A stretch of DNA of 7,117 nt from Oscillospiraceae bacterium. GTDB taxonomy: Bacteria > Bacillota_A > Clostridia > Saccharofermentanales > Saccharofermentanaceae. Under the pieces are notes generated by a model, which ran no database searches, was not told the DNA's origin, and saw only the letters and a list, made by a program, of their open reading frames with translations. The stretch covers positions 1-7,117 of the forward strand of contig CADCPU010000450.1 in assembly GCA_902803365.1 (NCBI GenBank). Reading direction: 5' to 3'. Positions 1 through 6,767 of the stretch are shown in pieces (position 1 is the first letter of the stretch; each line of letters starts with the position of its first letter). A program made the position numbers and the translations under genes.

Positions 1-714
1 AAGCTTGGTAAGTCCCGGGGCCTTATTGGTAAATGTCACTTTGCCGTCCGGGGTAAGGCTTATCTTTAAGTCGCCGCCGCTGTACTTAAGCGCATTGCTC
101 ATGAGATTTGAGAAGATCCTGTCGACCTGCTGACGGTTGACGTTCCTTATAACCTGCTCTTCCGTAATATCGACTTCAGGCTCGATGCCTTTCTGAGTGA
201 GAGCGGCATAGTGATTCATGAGAGAATCTTCGAGGACCTGATTGATCATGACATTCTCTTTTGGTGCTTCACCGTCGGAAGACAGGATCACCGAGTATTC
301 GAAAAGCTCTTCAGTTAATTTCTTCATGTACTGCGCTCGGTCTTCGATGATATCGAGCGTCTTATTGACCTCAGGCGACTTATCCTCTTTTTTCAAGAGC
401 GCAAGATGACCTAAGATCGCCGTCAAGGGCGTTCTCAGGTCATGTGAGATATTCGTTATTGCCATCTTCATCTCCATATCACCTTCACTATAGCGGTGAT
501 AAGCACTGCGGACATTTACGAGTGTATTGTTGAGCTCGGCTGCGAGGCGCATCATGTCTTTGTCACGCGACTTAATGCCGATTATCGCGTTTGTATCGGT
601 ACTCGTTATCTCCTTATATTTCTCGGCTATCTCAGCTGCAGATCTTTTCATTACTATTATCTTCATGAGCAGCAGAAGGATTATTACTATACAGATACAA
701 AGTGCGATGAGCAT
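1..714 (-). CDS. Sensor histidine kinase, 3' end cut by the window edge
   Basis: Membrane-bound sensor kinase, probably the partner of the response regulator at 3204-3872. I translated 238 codons from the ATG at 712-714; the frame is still open at position 1. Residues 2 to about 22 form one hydrophobic helix. A short linker follows, then the dimerisation/phosphoacceptor segment with motif ISHDLRTPLTAI, phosphorylated His at residue 91, and the start of the ATPase domain with an N-box (FSNLMSNALKYS, Asn about 207). The G boxes must lie beyond the window. There is no extracellular sensing domain, so the signal is probably sensed in the membrane or relayed by the transporter (inference). AGGAG at 725-729 lies 10 nt before the ATG and 1 nt after the stop of the upstream permease, so the gene is the last visible member of the transporter operon. 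The kinase identity is secure; its ligand is unknown. Confidence 0.93.
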   Translation of the reverse strand, partial: MLIALCICIVIILLLLMKIIVMKRSAAEIAEKYKEITSTDTNAIIGIKSRDKDMMRLAAELNNTLVNVRSAYHRYSEGDMEMKMAITNISHDLRTPLTAILGHLALLKKEDKSPEVNKTLDIIEDRAQYMKKLTEELFEYSVILSSDGEAPKENVMINQVLEDSLMNHYAALTQKGIEPEVDITEEQVIRNVNRQQVDRIFSNLMSNALKYSGGDLKISLTPDGKVTFTNKAPGLTKL

Positions 715-729
715 TTATTGTTTTCTCCT

Positions 730-1449
730 TTAAACAAGTGCGCGCTTATTGATCTTGAACTTGCCGATCAATGTTACGACGATCAACAACGCTATGGAGA
801 TCGCGATCCTTACATAGAACGGAACGCTGTCGTCCATGTTCATTATACCGAACCACTGGCCGAGCGGGAAAAGATTCTCAGCAACCGCAGTTACGCTGTT
901 ACCTGAAAGCATATTGATGCTGAATGCCGTGACGCCCGAGAAGTAAGAGACTATAAAGAACAGGATGCTGATGATCGAAGAGAGGACCATCTTCTTGATC
1001 CTCAAGCTGAACCAAACGATGATCGCTGTGTAAAAGAGATTTAACATAAGGATCATTGCAGAGTTTTGTATAAATCCGATACCGATAGGAGCACCGCCGC
1101 TAACCAGTCCGATGATCCCTGCGGCAAGCCATACAACAACCATGATCGTCGTGCCGAGAAGTGCGGAGATAAGATCAGCCATATAGACCGTCGACTGCTT
1201 TCTTCCCGCGATGACCTTGTTTCTCATCGCGCCGTCCTTATACTCACAGCCGAGGAAGAACGGGATAAAGAAAGATGAGAAAGCCGCGATACCGAGAGAT
1301 GCAGTTCTGTGCCAATACTCGGCTACGTCAGGATCTGCGATCTTGAGCCTTACGACAAAGATCGTGATCAGGAATGCCAGGATAAGTCCCGGGATAAAGA
1401 AGATGTGCTTGAACATCCTCATCATGTTTGCCTTTACTAATGTATTCAT
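730..1449 (-). CDS. ABC-2 type permease, second subunit (BcrB/LanE-LanG-like)
   Basis: A 239-residue integral membrane protein with about six hydrophobic segments (roughly residues 15-34, 51-66, 92-116, 128-148, 155-178 and 211-230). It probably forms the membrane channel of an ABC transporter together with the permease encoded just upstream. The first cytoplasmic loop has the pattern GCEYKDGAMRNKVIAG (residues 67-82), a hallmark of small ABC-2 permeases linked to bacitracin or lantibiotic resistance. The same pattern occurs in the upstream permease, and the N-termini also align (MNTLVKANMMRMFKHIFF against MNNLIASDMRRMLKSMFF), so the two look like old paralogues. The ATG at 1447-1449 is 1 nt after the TGA of the upstream gene. 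Its probable ribosome binding site, AAAGGA at 1461-1466, lies inside that gene, so translation is probably coupled. The family assignment is good; the exported substrate is inferred from context only. Confidence 0.9.
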   Translation of the reverse strand: MNTLVKANMMRMFKHIFFIPGLILAFLITIFVVRLKIADPDVAEYWHRTASLGIAAFSSFFIPFFLGCEYKDGAMRNKVIAGRKQSTVYMADLISALLGTTIMVVVWLAAGIIGLVSGGAPIGIGFIQNSAMILMLNLFYTAIIVWFSLRIKKMVLSSIISILFFIVSYFSGVTAFSINMLSGNSVTAVAENLFPLGQWFGIMNMDDSVPFYVRIAISIALLIVVTLIGKFKINKRALV

Positions 1450-1450
1450 A

Positions 1451-2215
1451 TCATTTCATATCCTTTCGAGTAAAAACGCCGCCGATCAAAAGTGCGATAA
1501 CGAGTGTGGCGGCAATGCCGATAATGTAAAAGCGAGGCTCTTTAAGAACTGCATTCATCGGATAAGAGAACGGCACATATCTGTCGATGAACTGATATAC
1601 TGCAAGCTTTGTTCCGCTGATCCTAATGATACCATCCTCCGGATAGAGTTTGCTCATTACATCACTGCCAAGGAAGATCATCATTACAGATACAAGTCCG
1701 CCTGCAACATATGCCCCGTTGGAGTTCGAGAAAAGGTATGTCAGCGCAACCATGAATATTGCCAATACTATATTGGCGCATGTACATACAGCCATAAACT
1801 TGAGCATATAGACTATATCCGTAAAGCCCTCACCCAGAGCAAGTCCAAGGATCTGCGATATTCCAAACGCAACCAGTTGCACAACCACCACAACAGGTAT
1901 CATACAGACTGAAGACGAGAGAAAACAGGAGTATCTCGAGTTGCCTGATATGATCTTATTTCTTATGCAACCTGTTACCAATTCAGTTCCGACAAAGAGT
2001 GCTATGAACACTGCAGGAAGCAGGAATGAATATCTGCCTTCAAAAGTCGCAAACAATGCGTCAGCGTATACAGGCGACTCTATATCGAGAAGTCTTACGA
2101 CAAGTGTTCCGAACAGATCCACAAGTATCATAACGATCGGGATCGCGACTGCGAAGATATAGAAGAACATGCTCTTGAGCATCCTTCTCATATCTGAAGC
2201 AATGAGATTATTCAC
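1451..2215 (-). CDS. ABC-2 type permease, first subunit (BcrB/LanE-LanG-like), GTG start
   Basis: A 254-residue membrane protein with about six hydrophobic segments (near 15-40, 62-77, 100-120, 137-162, 168-184 and 229-247). The loop GTELVTGCIRNKIISG (residues 76-91) marks the small ABC-2 permease family. The gene can be read in frame as far upstream as 2317, but that would overlap the ATPase gene by more than 100 nt and add a hydrophilic, unrelated leader. I chose the GTG at 2213-2215 because a near-perfect GGAGGTGA (2221-2228) sits 8 nt upstream (counted from GGAGG) and because the resulting N-terminus aligns with that of the next permease. This start overlaps the end of the ATPase gene (stop 2208-2210) by 8 nt, which is typical of translational coupling. 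It probably pairs with the downstream permease as a heterodimer, since both genes are intact and adjacent. Confidence 0.9.
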   Translation of the reverse strand: MNNLIASDMRRMLKSMFFYIFAVAIPIVMILVDLFGTLVVRLLDIESPVYADALFATFEGRYSFLLPAVFIALFVGTELVTGCIRNKIISGNSRYSCFLSSSVCMIPVVVVVQLVAFGISQILGLALGEGFTDIVYMLKFMAVCTCANIVLAIFMVALTYLFSNSNGAYVAGGLVSVMMIFLGSDVMSKLYPEDGIIRISGTKLAVYQFIDRYVPFSYPMNAVLKEPRFYIIGIAATLVIALLIGGVFTRKDMK

Positions 2216-3122
2216 TTCTCTCACCTCCGATAAGGGACATGAAGAATCCTTCGAGTTCCTCGTCATGCTCTTCAGCGGAGACGATATTGCAGCCATCCTT
2301 CGAGCATTCGATCGCAAGTTCCGTGAAGTTTACTTCGGAGAAGATGTCGGCTGTCTTATCGTCAATTACCGTATAGTCGAAGCCGAGTCTTTCCATCGTT
2401 CTTGCGAGAGCCTTGGTATCGTTCACCTTAAGTCTCGTGCTCTTTCTGCTGCTCTTCTCGAGTTCTTCGGAAGTCATCTCCTTGACGATCCTTCCCTTAT
2501 CGATAAAGCCGTAATGTGTTGCAAGTCTTGAGAGTTCATCAAGGATGTGGCTCGAGATCAGGATCGTCACACCGTTTTCGCGATTGAGCTTCAAGATGAG
2601 TTCTCGCATCTCGATGATGCCCTGAGGATCAAGTCCATTGATCGGTTCGTCGAGGATCAGGAAGTCAGGCTTGCCGCAAAGTGCGACTGCGATGCCGAGT
2701 CTCTGTCTCATACCGAGTGAGAAGTTCCTTACCTTCTTTCTGCCCGTGTCACCGAGTCCGACAAGTTCCAGGAGTTCGTTGATGCCGTCATATGAAGGAA
2801 GACCGAGATTCAAGTACTGCTGCTTCATATTGTCGACTGCATTGAGGTCACCGAAGAGTGCCGGAGTCTCGACTATCGCGCCCATCCTCTTTCTTGCCTT
2901 GAGGATGTCCTTGCTGTCGCTTGAGATACCGAAGATCTCGTATTCACCTGAAGTTGCTTTCTGAAGGCCCGTGATGACCCTGATGAGCGTCGTCTTACCT
3001 GCGCCGTTCTTGCCTACGAATCCGTAGATCGCACCGCGCGGGATAGTCATATTCATTTCATTAAGAGCCGTAAAGCCCGGATATCTTTTTGTAATTCCCT
3101 TTACCTTAAGTACGTTTTCCAT
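2208..3122 (-). CDS. ABC transporter ATP-binding protein, BcrA/LanF-like
   Basis: Cytoplasmic ATPase of 304 residues that should power the two permeases encoded immediately downstream. Visible motifs: Walker A GKNGAGKTT (37-45), ABC signature FSLGMRQR (134-141), Walker B LILDEP (155-160) with catalytic Glu159, D-loop GLDP, and switch His192. The position normally held by the Q-loop glutamine reads GAIVETP, with Glu85. This E-loop is characteristic of LanF/BcrA-type lantibiotic and bacitracin resistance ATPases. A C-terminal extension of about 90 residues follows the core domain, as in that family. The frame stays open to 3185, but the ATG at 3120-3122 is preferred: AAGGAG (3132-3137) lies 9 nt upstream and MENVLKVKGITKRY is a normal family N-terminus. 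The class is certain; export or immunity against a peptide antibiotic is inferred from the E-loop, the paired permeases and the flanking two-component genes. Confidence 0.94.
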   Translation of the reverse strand: MENVLKVKGITKRYPGFTALNEMNMTIPRGAIYGFVGKNGAGKTTLIRVITGLQKATSGEYEIFGISSDSKDILKARKRMGAIVETPALFGDLNAVDNMKQQYLNLGLPSYDGINELLELVGLGDTGRKKVRNFSLGMRQRLGIAVALCGKPDFLILDEPINGLDPQGIIEMRELILKLNRENGVTILISSHILDELSRLATHYGFIDKGRIVKEMTSEELEKSSRKSTRLKVNDTKALARTMERLGFDYTVIDDKTADIFSEVNFTELAIECSKDGCNIVSAEEHDEELEGFFMSLIGGERSE

Positions 3123-3152
3123 TTTCGTTCGCTCCTTTTTTATTCTGAGAAG

Positions 3153-3182
3153 ATTAAACCATACGAATGTCAGGAATTCGTA
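3153..3182 (-). promoter_or_regulatory. Probable regulated promoter and 21-bp dyad upstream of the ABC operon
   Basis: The 81-nt gap between the regulator gene and the ATPase gene contains a perfect inverted repeat, TACGAAT at 3162-3168 and ATTCGTA at 3176-3182, with a 7-bp spacer. Directly downstream on the minus strand is an extended -10-like element, TGg followed by TTTAAT (3153-3161). The matching -35 position (about 3176-3181) is poor and lies in one arm of the dyad. This layout suits a promoter that needs an activator or is blocked by a repressor. The response regulator encoded next door is the obvious candidate (inference); OmpR-family proteins more often bind direct repeats, so another factor is possible. 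Confidence 0.45.
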
Positions 3183-3203
3183 CAAGGAAAAGTCAAGACA
3201 TCG

Positions 3204-3872
3204 TCAAGATTTGAATTTAAATCCGATGCCGTATATTGCTTCGATGTGTTCCGCACCATCAAGCGTCTGAAGCTTCTTCCTTATATTACTTACATGTTGT
3301 TTAAGAGAGCGATCCGTACAATCAGGAGTATCCTCGCTTATACGCTCAAGGATCGTATTGCGGCCGAGAGGTCTTCCCGCGTTCTCCATTAGGAGTTTTA
3401 ATATCGCGCATTCAGTCCTTGTAAACGTGACGGAATTACCGCCTGCTGATGCTTCCATGAGATCCTGATCGAGCGTGATGCCGCCTGCAGTGAGAGTCTT
3501 TACTTCCTGTGCGCGCCTTGATTCGCTCATGCGAAGCTGGACCTGGATCCTCGCGAGGAGTTCTTCAACTTCAAACGGCTTCGTAATGTAATCAGCCGCA
3601 CCTCCGAGAAGCAGGTCGACCTTGTTCTTAACGTCTATCTTGGCGCTTACGACGATGACAGGAATATCCCGGATAAGTGGCAGGACTTCTTCACCCGTAA
3701 GACCCGGGAGCATAAGGTCCAGAAGCACCAGATCGGGCGTACTTGTTTTAAGCAAAAGAAGAGCTTCAGTACCCGAATAAGCCTTTGAAACTTCATAGCC
3801 TTCGGATACCAAAGCTTTCTCTACCATGTCATTGATATATGTGTCGTCGTCAACGATAAGAATATGTTTCAT
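3204..3872 (-). CDS. OmpR/PhoB-family response regulator
   Basis: A 222-residue DNA-binding regulator. The receiver domain (about 1-118) has the acidic pocket D8-D9, phosphoacceptor D52 in LVLLDLMLPG, S76 at the Thr/Ser switch position and K98-P99 in YITKPF, so it should be phosphorylatable. The C-terminal part (about 127-222) is a winged helix with recognition-helix region DRSLKQHVSNIRKKL and the terminal hairpin YGIGFKFK. The ATG at 3870-3872 follows GGAG (3880-3883) by 7 nt. It begins 38 nt after the copA stop and ends 81 nt before the ATPase start. The likely sensor partner is the kinase at 1-714, on the other side of the transporter genes. A split arrangement like this is seen in lantibiotic-immunity and Cpr-like modules. 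Likely targets are the ABC operon and perhaps its own promoter. Confidence 0.94.
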   Translation of the reverse strand: MKHILIVDDDTYINDMVEKALVSEGYEVSKAYSGTEALLLLKTSTPDLVLLDLMLPGLTGEEVLPLIRDIPVIVVSAKIDVKNKVDLLLGGAADYITKPFEVEELLARIQVQLRMSESRRAQEVKTLTAGGITLDQDLMEASAGGNSVTFTRTECAILKLLMENAGRPLGRNTILERISEDTPDCTDRSLKQHVSNIRKKLQTLDGAEHIEAIYGIGFKFKS

Positions 3873-3902
3873 AGATGCACTCCGTTGTTTTCGAATGCAT
3901 CA

Positions 3903-3908
3903 ATTATA
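3903..3908 (-). promoter_or_regulatory. Possible -10 element for the response regulator gene
   Basis: A consensus TATAAT on the minus strand lies directly after the copA stop codon (3911-3913). It would give a 5' leader of about 25 nt before the regulator ATG, with the ribosome binding site in place. No good -35 is present 16 to 18 bp upstream, where the sequence lies within the end of copA. The promoter is therefore either weak or activator-dependent, or the match is chance. Read-through from copA is also possible because no terminator is visible in the 38-nt gap. Confidence 0.35.
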
Positions 3909-3910
3909 CA

Positions 3911-4120
3911 TCAAACTGTGCCGATATAGCTAAAGTCCTTATCCTCGATGACTGCCTTTACCTTCGCCTCATCGAACTCACCCGACAGCTCGATCTCACA
4001 GATATTCTCGTCGTGGTTCGGCTGAGCATATGAGATAAAATCCAACGCCTCGAGCGCCTTCTTAACAGTTGCTTCGCAGTGTCCGCACATCATACCTTCG
4101 ATCTTCAATGTCTTTTTCAT
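3911..4120 (-). CDS. copZ: CopZ-like copper chaperone, internal in-frame start within copA
   Basis: A 69-residue reading frame, in frame with and forming the last part of copA. It starts MKKTLKIEGMMCGHCEATVK and has the exact length and layout of a free-standing CopZ/Atx1-like chaperone, with the Cu(I)-binding CxxC at residues 12-15. Such proteins hand Cu(I) to CopA and CsoR in the cytoplasm. The ATG (4118-4120) is preceded by AGGAG (4128-4132) at the ideal distance of 7 nt. In the copA frame this ribosome site is spelled by Glu-Arg-Arg-Asn-Asn with adjacent AGG-AGA arginine codons. Separate synthesis of CopZ in addition to the fused form is therefore likely but unproven. The second half is less typical than most CopZ proteins (QPNHDENICEIEL, with an extra Cys41). 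Confidence 0.6.
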   Translation of the reverse strand: MKKTLKIEGMMCGHCEATVKKALEALDFISYAQPNHDENICEIELSGEFDEAKVKAVIEDKDFSYIGTV

Positions 4121-6391
4121 GTTATTTCTCCTCTCGATCTTGATCTCTATATCATCAGGGACATTGCCCTTGATCTTCTTATCTTTGTCCGCGTCGTGCA
4201 TGTTAAACAGGTTGAGCCTTAATGCGTTCATGCAGACCGTAAAGCTCGACAGGCTCATCGCCGCCGCACCTATCATCGGATTCATCCTCCAAACAAAAAG
4301 TCCTGCCGCGAGCGGAATGCAAATGAGGTTATAGAAGAACGCCCAGAAAAGATTCTCATGGATGTTCTTGACAGTCTTCCTGCTGAGCCTTACCGCAGCT
4401 GCAACATCCATCAGTGAACTGTTCATGAGAACGACATCCGCGCTGTCTATCGCAACATCCGTGCCCGCTCCGATCGCGATTCCTATATCTGCTCTCGTCA
4501 GCGCCGGTGCATCATTTATACCGTCGCCTACCATTATGACCTTGCCGTATTCCTGAAGCTTTTTAACGACGTCTTCCTTGCCGTCCGGCATAACTCCCGC
4601 GATGACCTTATCAACTCCCGCAGCCTTACCGACCGCGTTAGCCGTGCGCTCGTTATCACCCGTCAGCATGAAGACTTTAAGTCCCTGCTTCTTAAGCTGC
4701 AAGATCGCTGAAGCTGAGTCTTCTTTTATCTCATCTGCGACCGCGATGATGCCCAGAAGTCGTCCGTCTTCTTCAAAGAACAGCGGCGTCTTGCCTTCAC
4801 CTGCGAGCCTGTCTGCTTCGCTGCTGAGATTGCCGGTTCCAATGAACTTCGCGTTGCCGCCTCTGATCTTCTTTCCGTCGATCACGGCCTCAAGTCCGCT
4901 ACCGGAAGTGATCTTAAAATCAGTCGTCTCAAGCGCTTCGATATACTCTTCTTCCGCCTTCTTAACTATCGCACCCGCGAGTGGATGCTCGCTCTTTTTC
5001 TCGAGCGAAAAAGCCTTCGTAAGCAGTTCTTTTTCCGTAACTTCTTCGGTCGGTATTATATCCGTTAGTACAGGGTTTCCCGATGTAATTGTTCCCGTCT
5101 TATCGAGCACAACGATCTGTGCTTTACCCAAAAGTTCGAGCGCCTCACTCGTCTTAAAGAGTATCCCGTTTTTTGCACCCATTCCGTTACCTACCATAAT
5201 GGCAACAGGTGTCGCAAGTCCGAGTGCACAAGGACATGAGATAACAAGAACTGATATTCCGCGCTCAAGTGCAAAGCTGAATTCCCTTCCGATCAAGAGC
5301 CAAACTATCGTAACTACCGTAGCGATCCCGATTACCGCGGGCACGAAAACACCAGAGACCTTATCCGCAATTCTTGCGATCGGTGCCTTTGTCGCAGAAG
5401 CATCAGATACCATCTTGATGATCTTCGATATCGCAGTATCCTTTCCGACCTGCGTCGCCCTGCACTTAAGGTAGCCTGACTGATTGATCGTCGCAGCATT
5501 CACGCTGTCACCTGCCGTCTTATCAGCAGGTACGGACTCACCCGTAAGAGCAGACTCATTAACCGCACTGTCGCCTTCAATTACCACGCCGTCAACAGGT
5601 ATGCTGTCTCCCGGCCTTACGACAAAGATATCGCCCACCTTAACGTCCTCTGCGCGTATCTCACGCTCGACTCCGTCCGTAACAATGCGGGCTGTTTTCG
5701 GAGCCAGCTTCATAAGGCCCTTAAGTGCATCCGTCGTCCTGCCCTTAGACATCGCTTCGAGCAGCTTGCCCACCGTAATGAGTGCAGGGATCATTGCCGC
5801 TGATTCAAAATACAGTTCATTATGATAGATATCCATCAGTTCCGCATCCGCAGCACCATACATCTTGAAGATGACATATATGCTCCAAACGAACGAGACT
5901 GATGACCCCATTGCGACAAGCGTATCCATATTCGGAGCAAGATGTCTCAACGAGCCGAATCCGTTCTTAAAGAACTTGAAGTTTATGCTCATAACGATCA
6001 GCGCCAGCACCATCTGAACATACGCAAGCGCTATGTGGTTATTCTCAAAATATTCAGGGATCGGCAATCCGAGCATATTATGCCCCATCGTTATATACAT
6101 CAATATAAGCAGGAACACGACTGACAGTATGAGACGCTTTTTAAGCTTTGGAGTCTCTGTATCCTTCAGCTGATCTTCCGTCTGCTGACCGTCGCTCTTG
6201 ACCGCCGCGCCGTAACCTGCGGCCACCACAGCCTTGATAACATCTTCGCTGCTGCATGTTCCTTCAACGCCCATGGAATTTGTAAGCAGGCTCACCGATA
6301 CCGAAGTAACACCCGGCACCTTCGAGACCGCCTTCTCAACTCGTGCCTGACATGCGGCACAGCTCATTCCCGTAACGTCATATTGTTCCAT
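3911..6391 (-). CDS. copA: Cu(I)-exporting P1B-1 ATPase CopA with C-terminal CopZ-like domain
   Basis: Membrane pump of 826 residues that uses ATP to expel Cu(I) from the cytoplasm. In order: an N-terminal heavy-metal-associated domain (GMSCAAC, Cys11/Cys14); paired transmembrane helices from about 86; the actuator motif TGES (283-286); the metal-site CPC (386-388); DKTGT with phosphorylated Asp430; SEHP (467-470); TGDN (577-580); GDGIND (622-627); and the final helices with YN (687-688) and MSLSS (712-716). CPC, YN and MxxSS together are the Cu(I) subgroup signature. After a hydrophilic linker (about 731-757) comes a second metal-binding domain with CGHC (769-772). The ATG at 6389-6391 is 14 nt after the csoR stop. 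Its ribosome site is weak (around AGCAGG), so translation may depend on csoR. Most CopA proteins keep all metal-binding domains at the N-terminus, so the C-terminal one is notable. Confidence 0.97.
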   Translation of the reverse strand: MEQYDVTGMSCAACQARVEKAVSKVPGVTSVSVSLLTNSMGVEGTCSSEDVIKAVVAAGYGAAVKSDGQQTEDQLKDTETPKLKKRLILSVVFLLILMYITMGHNMLGLPIPEYFENNHIALAYVQMVLALIVMSINFKFFKNGFGSLRHLAPNMDTLVAMGSSVSFVWSIYVIFKMYGAADAELMDIYHNELYFESAAMIPALITVGKLLEAMSKGRTTDALKGLMKLAPKTARIVTDGVEREIRAEDVKVGDIFVVRPGDSIPVDGVVIEGDSAVNESALTGESVPADKTAGDSVNAATINQSGYLKCRATQVGKDTAISKIIKMVSDASATKAPIARIADKVSGVFVPAVIGIATVVTIVWLLIGREFSFALERGISVLVISCPCALGLATPVAIMVGNGMGAKNGILFKTSEALELLGKAQIVVLDKTGTITSGNPVLTDIIPTEEVTEKELLTKAFSLEKKSEHPLAGAIVKKAEEEYIEALETTDFKITSGSGLEAVIDGKKIRGGNAKFIGTGNLSSEADRLAGEGKTPLFFEEDGRLLGIIAVADEIKEDSASAILQLKKQGLKVFMLTGDNERTANAVGKAAGVDKVIAGVMPDGKEDVVKKLQEYGKVIMVGDGINDAPALTRADIGIAIGAGTDVAIDSADVVLMNSSLMDVAAAVRLSRKTVKNIHENLFWAFFYNLICIPLAAGLFVWRMNPMIGAAAMSLSSFTVCMNALRLNLFNMHDADKDKKIKGNVPDDIEIKIERRNNMKKTLKIEGMMCGHCEATVKKALEALDFISYAQPNHDENICEIELSGEFDEAKVKAVIEDKDFSYIGTV

Positions 6392-6405
6392 TATCTGCCT
6401 GCTTT

Positions 6406-6711
6406 CTATTTCATCAGCTTCTGAATAAGTCTGGTGAACTCGTCTATAGCCTCATCCTTACCCGCACGGATATCATCCGATACGCAAGTCCTTATATGGC
6501 ACGCCAAAAGCTCCTTGTTAAAGCTGTTGAGCGCCGCCGTGACCGCAGAGATCTGCACAAGGATATCAGGACAGTACGCATCATCTTCCACCATCTTCTC
6601 GATCCCTCTGATCTGTCCCTCGGCCCTCTTGAGGCGCTTAAGAAGAGCTGCCTTCTCCTCATCGGAACGCAGCTTTTTTCTGCCGCTGCAACAAGAACAA
6701 TTGTCGCTCAT
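6406..6711 (-). CDS. csoR: Copper-sensing transcriptional repressor CsoR
   Basis: All-helical repressor of 101 residues that should bind the operator at 6739-6755 without copper and release it when Cu(I) binds. The Cu(I) ligands Cys47, His72 and Cys76 have exactly the family spacing (Cys, 25 residues to His, 4 to Cys). The region LKRLKRAEGQIRGIEKMVEDDAYC is the standard first helix of the CsoR/RcnR family. This combination of ligands favours a copper sensor over the nickel, formaldehyde or persulfide relatives. A short N-terminal extension holds three more cysteines (5, 7 and 8, CSCC). AGGAGG (6720-6725) lies 8 nt before the ATG at 6709-6711. It is the first gene of the copper operon, so it is probably autoregulated together with copA. 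Confidence 0.95.
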   Translation of the reverse strand: MSDNCSCCSGRKKLRSDEEKAALLKRLKRAEGQIRGIEKMVEDDAYCPDILVQISAVTAALNSFNKELLACHIRTCVSDDIRAGKDEAIDEFTRLIQKLMK

Positions 6712-6738
6712 ATCGGGTTCCTCCTGTGCTGTTTTTAT

Positions 6739-6755
6739 ATACCCCCTGGGGGTAT
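6739..6755. promoter_or_regulatory. CsoR operator
   Basis: The 17-bp perfect palindrome ATACCCCCTGGGGGTAT, with one central base, matches the GC-rich core flanked by TA that is known for CsoR operators. It lies 28 nt upstream of the csoR start codon. It overlaps an AT-rich TATAAA-like element on the minus strand (6734-6739), and it lies just downstream of the start point expected from the TTGACA promoter. In either case bound CsoR would block transcription of csoR-copA. Confidence 0.88.
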
Positions 6756-6767
6756 CTCTTTTTCATG

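Noticed and set aside
1..6. HindIII site exactly at the window start
   Set aside because: It may reflect a cloning boundary, but the kinase frame runs through it normally and nothing biological follows from it.
1211..1912. Plus-strand open frame of 233 codons
   Set aside because: It is antisense to the two permease genes, which have recognisable family motifs, ribosome sites and coupling. The plus-strand translation shows no family pattern.
2216..2317. Longer N-terminus for the first permease (ATG at 2315-2317)
   Set aside because: It would overlap the ATPase gene by more than 100 nt and add a hydrophilic leader. The GTG at 2213-2215 has a near-perfect ribosome site and gives an N-terminus matching the sister permease.
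3123..3185. Longer N-terminus for the ATPase (ATG at 3183-3185)
   Set aside because: It would add 21 residues unlike the family, cover the dyad and promoter, and leave the good AAGGAG at 3132-3137 unused.
3874..3901. Inverted repeat GATGCA/TGCATC around the regulator's ribosome site
   Set aside because: The arms are only 6 bp with a 16-nt loop, so it is likely chance. It would matter only if conserved in relatives.
4578..5474. Long plus-strand open frame of 298 codons
   Set aside because: It lies antisense to the conserved core of copA, is rich in Ser, Ala, Pro and Leu as expected of an antisense shadow, and shows no domain.
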